Positions 1 to 5,182 of a DNA stretch of 5,315 bases are shown here, in pieces. Source of the DNA: Bacillota bacterium. Lineage in GTDB: Bacteria > Bacillota > Clostridia > Christensenellales > Aristaeellaceae. The number at the start of each line of letters is the position of its first letter. Within the stretch, counting starts at the first letter, position 1. Location: contig JAEWTC010000049.1 in NCBI GenBank assembly GCA_023459675.1, positions 1 to 5,315 of the forward strand, written 5' to 3'. The position numbers were made by a program, and so were the translations under genes. The notes under the pieces are model-generated. The model was not told the DNA's origin, searched no databases, and saw only the letters and a program-made list of their open reading frames with translations.

Positions 1-78
1 CAATTATAGAACTCGCCAAACGTCAGGCGGCGCGTTTTGCGCGCACTTGAAAGCCCCGCTTGAGCGGCTTGCCGAAGT

Positions 79-107
79 AATATAGCACAGAAACCGGCGT
101 AAGTCAA
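79..107 (-). promoter_or_regulatory. Leftward sigma-A-type promoter for a gene beyond the left edge
   Basis: Read on the minus strand, TTGACT (107-102) and TATATT (84-79) are separated by 17 bases, a near-consensus pair with ideal spacing. Transcription would start near 72 and run off the left edge. The 72-base stretch to the edge has no ATG and no Shine-Dalgarno/start pair; its only GTG frame closes at once. It therefore looks like a leader. It can form two small hairpins, GCGCG/CGCGC (30-44) and AAGC..CGC/GCGGCTT (51-70). The promoter lies 30 bases past the cupin stop with no terminator between, so read-through from the fucosidase-cupin operon is possible. Confidence 0.6.
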
Positions 108-136
108 ACAGAATTTACGGGAAACGCGGGAAACGG

Positions 137-496
137 CTAGAGCTTCGCGGGGTGATCCACCGTGCGCTCGTTACGCACGTTGCCGGTGTTCAGGGTCGTT
201 TTCGGTTCGATCAGCAGTACGTGCGCCTCCCGCTCCGCCACGGGCATATGCTCCGTGCCTTTCGCAATCACCAGGCACTCGCCAGCGCGCAACAGCACGT
301 CCCCCGTGCGGAAGCGGATGGTCAATTCCCCATCCAACACCAGAAACATCTCGTCCTCATCGGCATGCGTGTGCCACAGAAATTCGCCCTTGAGCTTGGC
401 AAGCTTTACGCAGGTATCGTTGATCTCGCCGATGATTTTCGGACTCCAGTGCTCCGAGATCTGTGAAAGCTTTTCCGCCAAGTTGATCTTTTCCAA
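137..496 (-). CDS. Small cupin-domain protein
   Basis: A 119-residue single-domain cupin (cupin_2 type, a small beta-barrel with one metal site), probably cytoplasmic. Both cupin motifs are visible. Motif 1 is H42-x-H44-x4-E49-x6-G56, and motif 2 is G72-x5-A-x-G80-x2-H83, with Ala where the motif usually has Pro. H42, H44, E49 and H83 would bind the metal. The start codon is TTG (496-494); it is chosen because AAAGGAGG sits 9 bases upstream and the protein then has normal cupin length. It lies 48 bases downstream of the fucosidase gene on the same strand, so the two are probably co-transcribed. Substrate and reaction cannot be read from sequence. Small cupins of this kind include sugar isomerase-like and sugar-sensing proteins, and the fucosidase link makes a carbohydrate role plausible but unproven. 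Confidence 0.88.
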   Translation of the reverse strand: MEKINLAEKLSQISEHWSPKIIGEINDTCVKLAKLKGEFLWHTHADEDEMFLVLDGELTIRFRTGDVLLRAGECLVIAKGTEHMPVAEREAHVLLIEPKTTLNTGNVRNERTVDHPAKL

Positions 497-544
497 GGCT
501 TCCAGCCTCCTTTACGCGGGTACGCGGCGCGGCCGCGGGCGGCC

Positions 545-2014
545 TCAGCCAAGGGTCACGCGCACGGTAACCGGCATGGTCGTTTTCACGCCGGGCAGGG
601 ATACGTGCAGGCCTTGGGCGTCCCGCGTCCAAACGGGTTTTGCCTGGCCCAGAATATCCACGCCGGCGATGTTCCCCGCGAACACCGGCAGGCGGGACGC
701 ATCGTGCTCCGCCAGCGAACGGATCACCACCCGGCCGTCCTCCGGCCAGCGCAGAACGATGGCGTAGAGGTGGCTGCCCCGTGTGGTGAAGCGGATGTCC
801 TCGGAGGTAAATACGGTATCCTCGCCGTCTGTAAACTGGCCTTCGGGGGTTTGGGTAGGCCCTTCGCCGGACTTGCGCCACACCGTGGTATCGTAAATCG
901 CCTCGCCGTTATCCTTGAGCCACTCGCCTATTTTGAGCAGCACCGCCCGATCCTGATCGGAGATGGTTCCGTCCGCCTTGGGGCCGACGTTTAGCAGCAG
1001 CACGCCGTTTTTGGAAACGATGTCCGCCAGGTCGCGCACAATACTTTCGGGCGATTTGAAGGTGTTGTTCTCCGTCCAGCACCAGGAGTTGCGCGCGATG
1101 GCCGTATCGGTTTGCCAGCGGAAAGGCTGCGCCTGGGCGAACTTCCCGCGCTCGATATCCACGGTAGCCGTGCCGAACGCAAACGCATCGTGTTTGTAGC
1201 AGATGGTAACTTCCTCGCCCCATTCGTGCGCGCGGTTATAGTAGTAGGCGGCGAACTTCTTGAGATAGGGTTTCACGGCGCTGTGGAGAATCCACCAGTC
1301 GAAGTACAGGAGCTTGGGCCGGTAATTGTCCACAATCTCGCAGCAGCGCAGCAGCCAATCCTCCAAAAACTCCGCGGTCGGCGCCGGCTGGCTGAACTGG
1401 TCCTGCAGGTCGCCCTCGGGCATGGAAGGCCAATAGAAATCCCCCAGCTGCAGGGGTTCGTGGATATCGCTTGCGAACTCCTTGCCGTGGCCCATGAAAA
1501 ACCAGTGCTCCACCCGGTGCGACGAAGCGCAGTTGATGAGGCCATGTTTATGGAATGCCGCGGTCAGCTCTCCCAGCACGTCGCGCTTGGGGCCCTTCTC
1601 AAACGCGTTCCAGTGGGAAAGCTCGCTTTTGTACATCTGAAAACCGTCGTGGTGTTCCGCAACGGGAACCACGTATTTCGCCCCGGCCTTTTGAAACAGC
1701 TCCGCCCAGGCGTCCGCCTGAAAATGGGGCGCGGTGAACAGCGGTATAAAGTCCTTATAGCCGAACTTCGCGTGCTCGCCCCAGGTTTCCACATGATGCT
1801 GAAACTCCGGGCTTCCCTGCATATACATGTTGCGCGGGTACCACTCGTTGGCGAACGCAGGCACGGCGTACACGCCCCAATGGATGAAAATGCCCAGCTT
1901 GCCGCGGTACATCCACTCCGGCATCTGCCGCCCCGCAAGAGAATCCCAATGATCGTGATAGGGCCCTTTTTGGACGACGGTATCAATCGTCCGTAAATAT
2001 TCCTGACGGTTCAT
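545..2014 (-). CDS. Alpha-L-fucosidase, glycoside hydrolase family 29
   Basis: A 489-residue GH29 enzyme that removes terminal alpha-L-fucose from glycans by a retaining mechanism. The (beta/alpha)8 catalytic domain covers about residues 30-375, followed by a beta-sandwich domain (about 380-489). Family landmarks are FIHWGVY (43-49), EHHDGF (120-125), LLYFDWW (235-241) and LLLNVGPKADGT (339-350). By family analogy D239 in the FDWW motif is the nucleophile. E288 in DIERG is my best guess for the acid/base, a residue that varies between subfamilies. There is no signal peptide, so it should act inside the cell on imported fucosylated oligosaccharides. The ATG start has GGAGG five bases upstream. 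The frame is intact and of normal length. It is the first gene of a leftward operon with the cupin gene and has its own promoter at 2052-2079. No fucose transporter or catabolic gene is in view. Confidence 0.95.
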   Translation of the reverse strand: MNRQEYLRTIDTVVQKGPYHDHWDSLAGRQMPEWMYRGKLGIFIHWGVYAVPAFANEWYPRNMYMQGSPEFQHHVETWGEHAKFGYKDFIPLFTAPHFQADAWAELFQKAGAKYVVPVAEHHDGFQMYKSELSHWNAFEKGPKRDVLGELTAAFHKHGLINCASSHRVEHWFFMGHGKEFASDIHEPLQLGDFYWPSMPEGDLQDQFSQPAPTAEFLEDWLLRCCEIVDNYRPKLLYFDWWILHSAVKPYLKKFAAYYYNRAHEWGEEVTICYKHDAFAFGTATVDIERGKFAQAQPFRWQTDTAIARNSWCWTENNTFKSPESIVRDLADIVSKNGVLLLNVGPKADGTISDQDRAVLLKIGEWLKDNGEAIYDTTVWRKSGEGPTQTPEGQFTDGEDTVFTSEDIRFTTRGSHLYAIVLRWPEDGRVVIRSLAEHDASRLPVFAGNIAGVDILGQAKPVWTRDAQGLHVSLPGVKTTMPVTVRVTLG

Positions 2015-2051
2015 AGGTACCTCCGCATCATTTCATTGACGAATATCTATC

Positions 2052-2079
2052 ATTATATAACGAAGCGAAGGGATTTCAA
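2052..2079 (-). promoter_or_regulatory. Promoter of the fucosidase-cupin operon
   Basis: On the minus strand, TTGAAA (2079-2074) and a perfect TATAAT (2057-2052) are 16 bases apart. The expected start near 2045 gives a leader of about 30 bases before the fucosidase ATG, with GGAGG in place. No clear operator palindrome or catabolite-repression box was recognised here. Confidence 0.65.
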
Positions 2080-2179
2080 CCCAAACGGCCGGAAACGCGC
2101 ACATTTTTCGGCGCTTCCGGTTCGGGTTTGCCCGTGCAGGCATGAACCCTGCGGGCTGCCGCACCGGCGCCGATTGCTC

Positions 2180-2208
2180 TTGCGTAACGGAAATCGAAGG
2201 GCTATACT
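2180..2208 (+). promoter_or_regulatory. Likely promoter of the M28 peptidase gene
   Basis: TTGCGT (2180-2185) and TATACT (2203-2208) are separated by 17 bases on the plus strand. The -10 is good and the -35 weak (3 of 6). Transcription would start near 2215, leaving about 200 bases of leader. A second, weaker pair (TTGCGC 2254-2259, TAATAT 2278-2283, 18-base gap) would give a shorter leader. Confidence 0.5.
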
Positions 2209-2214
2209 GACCGT

Positions 2215-2412
2215 AAACCGTGAACACCCGCACATAAAACGCCGGATCCAGCGTTGCGCCGAACCGGCGCGAGCCCGTAATATGCGCACCAAGCACGCAT
2301 CGCCCTCCGCCTTCTCCCGGCGCGGAGACGGCGCAACGGGAAATACTGCATTTCCACACACATACCCTGCCAGCGCCGCCGCGGCGCAACCGCCTTTAAG
2401 GAGGAAGTACAC
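2215..2412 (+). promoter_or_regulatory. Long hairpin-rich leader of the peptidase gene
   Basis: No convincing gene lies in this stretch. The inferred leader can form three GC hairpins: GCGCCG/CGGCGC with an AAC loop (2256-2270), CTCCGC/GCGGAG with an 11-base loop (2305-2327), and GCGCCG/CGGCGC with a CCG loop (2373-2387). The first and third have identical stems. The third ends 10 bases before the Shine-Dalgarno AAGGAGG (2398-2404). I recognise no known riboswitch class, and such short GC stems can arise by chance in GC-rich DNA. Confidence 0.35.
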
Positions 2413-3441
2413 ATGGTTTGGAAGACCGCAGTCAGAACGTTTGCCGTCATTCTGGCGCTGATGCTGGCCGTAACGGCCGCCGCCGCAGGGTTTGATACCC
2501 AACGCGTTTCCGGGGTGGATTTCGGGGAGTTTGGCAGGCAGGCCTATGCCTATCTGCAATATATCGACGAAAATCTGCCCGACCGCGATTGCATTGAGGG
2601 CGAAGATACCGAGGATGCGATTGCGTGGATCGTATCCGAGCTGGAAGCGGCGGGATATGACGAAGATCAGATATCGGTGGAAGATTTCACCTTTGAGGAC
2701 GAGGAAGAGGACGAGTATACCGCGCAGAACATCGTCGTCACCCTTCCCGGACGAGCGGAAACCCAGATCATCGTAGGCGCGCATTACGACGGCACCGGCG
2801 CGGGCGATAACGGCTCGGGCGCCGCGCTGCTGCTGGAAACGGCCTGCCGCCTTGTGCAGGGAGAGGAACTTGCGCAAACGGTTGTGTTCATCTTCTTTGG
2901 CGCCGAGGAAAACGACACGGACGGCTCCGCCGCTTATGCCGACCGGATGACGGACGAGGAGATTGAAAACACGGCGTTTATGATCAACATGGATTCGATC
3001 GTTGCGGGCGATTTCTGTTACCTGTACGGCGGCGTTGCCGATTTCCGCAATCAGCGCGTTGAAGCGCTGGACGCTTTTCACAAGGTGTTTGCCATCGGTG
3101 AGCGGCTTGGCCTCGGGCTGCACACGCAACCCTGGACGTTTGAAAACCCCGCGCCGGGCTTCAAGGTACCGGATTATCCGTCCCCCTCGGTGGGCGACTG
3201 GAGCGACCATATTTCCTTCGCGGAGCGCGGCGTTCAGTACGTCTATTTCGAAGCGAGCAACTGGGAAATCCCCGGCCCGGACCGCCAGTACGACGGGGAC
3301 AGCGAAACCGCGGACGCCGGCAGAATTATGCACACGGATAACGATACCGTAGCGCGCATCGAAGCGCTGTTTCCGGGTCGGATTTTGTACCATTTGCAGG
3401 TGTTCTCCCTGCTGCTCCACACCGTGCTGACCGAAGAATAA
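2413..3441 (+). CDS. Secreted M28-family zinc aminopeptidase
   Basis: A 342-residue exopeptidase of family M28 that removes N-terminal residues from peptides using two zinc ions. The N-terminus is a signal peptide: basic K4 and R8, a hydrophobic core (about 9-20), and an Ala-rich cleavage region near 22-25. No lipobox cysteine is seen, so the mature protein should be released or loosely held outside. The zinc-site residues appear in family order: H124 in GAHYD, D132 in DNGSG, catalytic E165 and ligand E166 in FGAEE, D194 in NMDS, and H307 in HTDND. SDHISF (264-269) is also typical. The protein is acidic, with a run of Asp/Glu at 95-101. The ATG has AAGGAGG eight bases upstream. It diverges from the fucosidase operon and stands alone, with no clear terminator after its TAA. 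Exact substrate preference is unknown. Confidence 0.93.
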   Translation: MVWKTAVRTFAVILALMLAVTAAAAGFDTQRVSGVDFGEFGRQAYAYLQYIDENLPDRDCIEGEDTEDAIAWIVSELEAAGYDEDQISVEDFTFEDEEEDEYTAQNIVVTLPGRAETQIIVGAHYDGTGAGDNGSGAALLLETACRLVQGEELAQTVVFIFFGAEENDTDGSAAYADRMTDEEIENTAFMINMDSIVAGDFCYLYGGVADFRNQRVEALDAFHKVFAIGERLGLGLHTQPWTFENPAPGFKVPDYPSPSVGDWSDHISFAERGVQYVYFEASNWEIPGPDRQYDGDSETADAGRIMHTDNDTVARIEALFPGRILYHLQVFSLLLHTVLTEE

Positions 3442-3519
3442 GGCGCAGGGAGCGGCGCAGAGCATGGTGCGGTGTGCGGGTTGGGAGTATATTTCAATCG
3501 CGGTCATGGGCGGTGTATG

Positions 3520-3826
3520 TTTGCGATCTGCAGGATGTGCGGCAGGGACTTTTTTAAGGTACAGCGCCCACCGGACAGACACGGTGTGTGCTCTTCGCGG
3601 GATGCGCGGCCGACTTTTTCCAAGGCACAACGCCCTACCCCTGCGAAGGTATATGCGGTGTTTACCCTTCGCAGGATACACGACTGGGGCTTTTCTCAAG
3701 GACAACGCATCACGGACAGATGCGAAGTTTGCGCTTTGAAGGATGCGCGGCAAGGGCTTTTCATGGCACAACGCACCATGGGCAGATGCATAGCACACGC
3801 TTCGCAGGATGTATGGCAAGGGTTGC
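3520..3826. repeat. Degenerate tandem repeat, about 67-base unit, four and a half copies
   Basis: Five copies of a GGAT landmark (in the context TTCGCAGGATG) begin at 3533, 3600, 3674, 3741 and 3807, giving steps of 67, 74, 67 and 66 bases. Each of the first four is followed by a CTTTTTT-like run and then a block like AAGGCACAACGC. The last copy breaks off near 3826. Step sizes that are not multiples of three argue against a repeated protein, although a minus-strand frame happens to stay open through the array. Units 1 and 3 contain a short inverted repeat at the same relative place. The function and family are unknown to me. Confidence 0.75.
3640..3675. other. Strong hairpin formed between repeat units 2 and 3
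   Basis: CCTGCGAAGGTA (3640-3651) pairs with TACCCTTCGCAGG (3663-3675) through 12 base pairs with a single bulged C, around an 11-base loop (3652-3662). No T-run follows on the plus strand, so it is not a standard terminator. Confidence 0.6.
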
Positions 3827-3968
3827 GGGTTTCCTGTCTGTTTTCCTCCCCTGCGGCAGCGTTCAGTCTTTGATCGCATTTAACCCTCCATGCCGGGCAC
3901 GCGGCAGGGCGTTGAGATGGGCCTGCTCATCCCACTCTACGGAAAATTGAAAAGATGATCCCCGCCTG

Positions 3969-3997
3969 TTGCATTTCAATAAGTCACCTGCTATAAT
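3969..3997 (+). promoter_or_regulatory. Promoter of the tRNA-Arg gene
   Basis: TTGCAT (3969-3974) and a perfect TATAAT (3992-3997) are 17 bases apart. Start near 4004 leaves a leader of about 28 bases before the tRNA. That leader contains GCTGTTT/AAACAGC (4004-4010 and 4021-4027), a seven-base-pair dyad with a ten-base loop. Confidence 0.7.
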
Positions 3998-4031
3998 AGG
4001 GAAGCTGTTTTGAACCTTCCAAACAGCATGT

Positions 4032-4108
4032 GGGCTCGTAGCTCAGCTGGATAGAGTGTTTGACTACGAATCAAAAGGTCGTGGGTTCGAATCCCGCCGG
4101 GCTCACCA
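4032..4108 (+). tRNA. tRNA-Arg, anticodon ACG
   Basis: A complete 77-base cloverleaf with encoded CCA, reading CGN arginine codons after A34 is deaminated to inosine. The acceptor stem GGGCTCG/CGGGCTC contains two G-U pairs. The D stem is GCTC/GAGT, with GG in the loop. The anticodon stem TTTGA/TCAAA carries loop CTACGAA, so positions 34-36 are ACG. The T arm is GTGGG-TTCGAAT-CCCGC, followed by discriminator A (4105) and CCA (4106-4108). It is a single gene with its own promoter and terminator. No duplicate of its 3' end occurs in the window, so there is no sign of an integrated element here. Confidence 0.97.
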
Positions 4109-4143
4109 AACGAAGAGGCACCCATTCGGGTGCCTTTTCGTTT
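4108..4143 (+). terminator. Rho-independent terminator after tRNA-Arg
   Basis: GGCACCC (4117-4123) and GGGTGCC (4128-4134) form a perfect stem with an ATTC loop, followed by TTTTCGTTT. The A-rich left flank AAACGAA (4108-4114) is complementary to TTCGTTT (4137-4143), so the element is nearly symmetrical. It could also stop leftward transcription from the flavin reductase gene. Confidence 0.9.
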
Positions 4144-4172
4144 GTACGTTTAAAAAGGAGCGAATCCTGCTA

Positions 4173-4233
4173 AACATCTGCAAGCGGAAGCCCTAAAGGC
4201 GCTGCGAATTTCAGCCGCAGGCTTGCATATGTT
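4173..4233 (-). other. Branched stem-loop just past the flavin reductase stop
   Basis: AACATCTGCAAGC (4173-4185) and GCTTGCATATGTT (4221-4233) pair at 12 of 13 positions around a 35-base interior. The interior can fold into two small hairpins: GCC/GGC (4190-4200) and CTGCG/CGCAG (4202-4206 and 4216-4220). The whole would be a three-way junction 20 bases after the stop codon at 4253. It may protect or end the leftward transcript, but there is no T-run directly after it (only TTT, with T5 further on), so a terminator role is uncertain. Confidence 0.4.
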
Positions 4234-4252
4234 GGATGATCCCCAAACGTTC

Positions 4253-4759
4253 TCAGCCTTCGTTCTCGTAAATCGCGGTTACTTCCGCGATATAAACGAA
4301 GTGGTAGTCGATTTTCGGGTACATCGCGCGGCAGAGGGCGGGATCCATGAATTTGTCGCGGCGGATCTGGTCGCGGTACAGTTTCCGGCAGACGAGCACG
4401 GTTTTGCCCTCCGCGAAGGTGGGCTGGCCCTCCACCGTTTCCACGTGAAAGCCGACCTCGGCAATCTTATCGCCGTCGCGGCCGGATTTTGATCCAAGCA
4501 CGTTGAGCGCGCCTTTATGACCGTCAAACAGGGTGACCGTAAAATACTCCCCCGCGTCCACAAAATCGCGCGTGTAGCGCTGCGGGCGGATGTAGACGGT
4601 CACCACGTTCTTGCCCCACAGCACGCCCAGGCCGCCCCAGCTCGCGGTCATCGTGTTCACAACGCCGCCCTTCGCCGCGCTGATCAGCGTCCATTGTTTC
4701 CCGATCGCCTCGAAGGGTTTCAGGGAAAAGGTTTCGATCTCTACCTTCTGAAAACTCAT
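4253..4759 (-). CDS. Flavin reductase-like FMN-binding protein
   Basis: A 168-residue protein of the flavin reductase-like split-barrel family, which binds FMN and typically uses NAD(P)H to reduce free flavin or a small acceptor. The probable flavin-binding region is NTMTASWGGLGVLWGK (35-50), followed by VTVYIRPQRYTRDF (53-66) and FTVTLF (73-78). The C-terminal half has CRKLYRD (124-130) and DYHFVYIAEV (151-160), as in short bacterial members. It is cytoplasmic, with no signal or membrane segment. The ATG at 4759 is chosen because GGAAGGAG lies 9 bases upstream and family homology begins there. The frame stays open 32 codons further to 4855, but that part is palindromic leader and has no matching ribosome site. 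It appears monocistronic. The physiological substrate is unknown. Confidence 0.9.
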   Translation of the reverse strand: MSFQKVEIETFSLKPFEAIGKQWTLISAAKGGVVNTMTASWGGLGVLWGKNVVTVYIRPQRYTRDFVDAGEYFTVTLFDGHKGALNVLGSKSGRDGDKIAEVGFHVETVEGQPTFAEGKTVLVCRKLYRDQIRRDKFMDPALCRAMYPKIDYHFVYIAEVTAIYENEG

Positions 4760-4786
4760 AGATAACGGCTCCTTCCGTTTTTCAAG

Positions 4787-4829
4787 TGCCCGCGGGCAGG
4801 CCGAGCCCGGTTTGAAAACCGCCAGGCGG
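4787..4829. promoter_or_regulatory. Cluster of three palindromes in the flavin reductase leader
   Basis: Within 43 bases are three symmetrical elements: TGCCCGCGGGCA (4787-4798, perfect), CGGTTT-GA-AAACCG (4808-4821, perfect arms) and CCGCC-A-GGCGG (4819-4829, perfect arms, overlapping the second by three bases). They lie 28-70 bases upstream of the flavin reductase ATG. They could be operators or transcript hairpins; no known regulator site was recognised. Confidence 0.45.
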
Positions 4830-4853
4830 CGCACGCCCGCTTTGTATGCATTC

Positions 4854-4883
4854 ATCTTACCACGGGTATCCGCCGCCTGTACA
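4854..4883 (-). promoter_or_regulatory. Weak candidate promoter for the flavin reductase gene
   Basis: On the minus strand, TGTACA (4883-4878) and TAAGAT (4859-4854) are 18 bases apart, each matching consensus at 4 of 6 positions. The -35 lies inside direct-repeat copy 1. Copy 2 offers an equivalent TGTACA (4944-4939) with TAGTAT 17 bases on. No better leftward promoter was seen. Confidence 0.25.
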
Positions 4884-4890
4884 GAGGCGG
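4863..4890. repeat. Direct repeat, copy 1
   Basis: A 28-base block that recurs at 4924-4951 with 26 of 28 identical bases. It begins CGGGTATCC and ends with the dyad CCGCCTGTACAGAGGCGG (4873-4890), a CCGCCT/AGGCGG stem containing the palindrome CTGTACAG. The two differences are at 4865 and 4872. Confidence 0.8.
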
Positions 4891-4907
4891 TGCTCCTTGT
4901 GCGCGCT

Positions 4908-4931
4908 GATACGTGATACTATCCGCGTATC
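4908..4931. promoter_or_regulatory. Nested dyad overlapping direct-repeat copy 2
   Basis: GATACG (4908-4913) and CGTATC (4926-4931) are perfect inverted arms, extendable by a T-G and a G-C pair. Inside lies GATA-C-TATC (4915-4923). The arrangement resembles a repressor operator but matches none I know. Confidence 0.3.
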
Positions 4932-4951
4932 CCCCGCCTGTACAGAGGCGG
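4924..4951. repeat. Direct repeat, copy 2
   Basis: This is the second copy, 61 bases downstream of copy 1, beginning CGCGTATCC and ending with the same 18-base dyad (4934-4951). The flanks diverge at once on the right (CTCG against TGCT), so the shared block has a sharp end. A 33-base gap separates the copies. Confidence 0.8.
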
Positions 4952-5054
4952 CTCGCCGGGCTTCCGCGCGCAAGCCCAATCCAAAATCATAGTCGGTTGC
5001 CTGATGGTAGTATTCCATGTCACGAACACGCACCTTTAAGCACCGTTTGATCCA

Positions 5055-5084
5055 TTGACACGCGCTGACCGCACCCGCTATACT
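5055..5084 (+). promoter_or_regulatory. Promoter of the right-edge membrane protein gene
   Basis: A perfect TTGACA (5055-5060) and TATACT (5079-5084) are 18 bases apart, the best -35 in the window. Start near 5091 gives a leader of about 90 bases. Confidence 0.75.
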
Positions 5085-5132
5085 GTACGGTAAATGGCTT
5101 GTTAGAAGCGCTCATCTCATATCAGCACAAGG

Positions 5133-5155
5133 TTCCAGGCGGCTATTACCTGGAA
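5133..5155 (+). other. Hairpin in the membrane protein leader
   Basis: TTCCAGG (5133-5139) and CCTGGAA (5149-5155) form a perfect seven-base-pair stem with a nine-base loop, 17 bases before the GGAGG ribosome site. No T-run follows it, so it is not an attenuator by itself. Confidence 0.45.
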
Positions 5156-5182
5156 AACGCTGTAAAATACGCGGAGGGTTTT

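Larger units (their letters stand above)
3442..3968. other. Gene-free stretch between peptidase and tRNA
   Basis: I see no credible protein gene here. Open frames on both strands are a by-product of GC-rich sequence and of the repeats. There is no T-run hairpin after the peptidase stop, so the peptidase transcript may continue into the repeats. The middle is the tandem repeat array described separately. About 130 bases (3840-3968) between the array and the tRNA promoter show nothing recognisable. Confidence 0.6.

Noticed and set aside
118..135. Tandem pair of CGGGAAACG after the cupin stop
   Set aside because: Two copies of nine bases are too short to carry meaning, with no partner structure or terminator features.
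2036..2061. Rightward promoter using TTGACG at 2036
   Set aside because: The only TATAAC-like -10 is 14 bases away, which is too close; the TATAAT here belongs to the leftward promoter.
2036..2461. Open frames on both strands in the fucosidase-peptidase gap
   Set aside because: They overlap both promoters and the peptidase start, show no recognisable domain, and lack a matching ribosome site.
3520..3826. CRISPR array or protein repeat
   Set aside because: Similarity extends through the whole unit rather than alternating repeat and unique spacer, and the step lengths are not multiples of three.
2053..3879. Very long (608-codon) minus-strand open frame opposite the peptidase gene
   Set aside because: It lies antisense to a clear M28 gene with an intact zinc site, its composition is Arg/Pro/Gly-rich nonsense typical of a shadow frame in GC-rich DNA, and its ends run through promoters and repeats.
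4032..4108. tRNA gene as an attachment site for an integrated element
   Set aside because: No integrase and no second copy of the tRNA 3' end are present in the window.
4760..4855. Longer form of the flavin reductase starting at 4855
   Set aside because: The added 32 residues are encoded by palindromic leader, there is no ribosome site for that start, and the ATG at 4759 has a good one.
4863..4951. CRISPR array
   Set aside because: There are only two units and one gap, no cas genes are in view, the dyad sits at one end of the repeat rather than centrally, and no third copy occurs 61 bases to either side.
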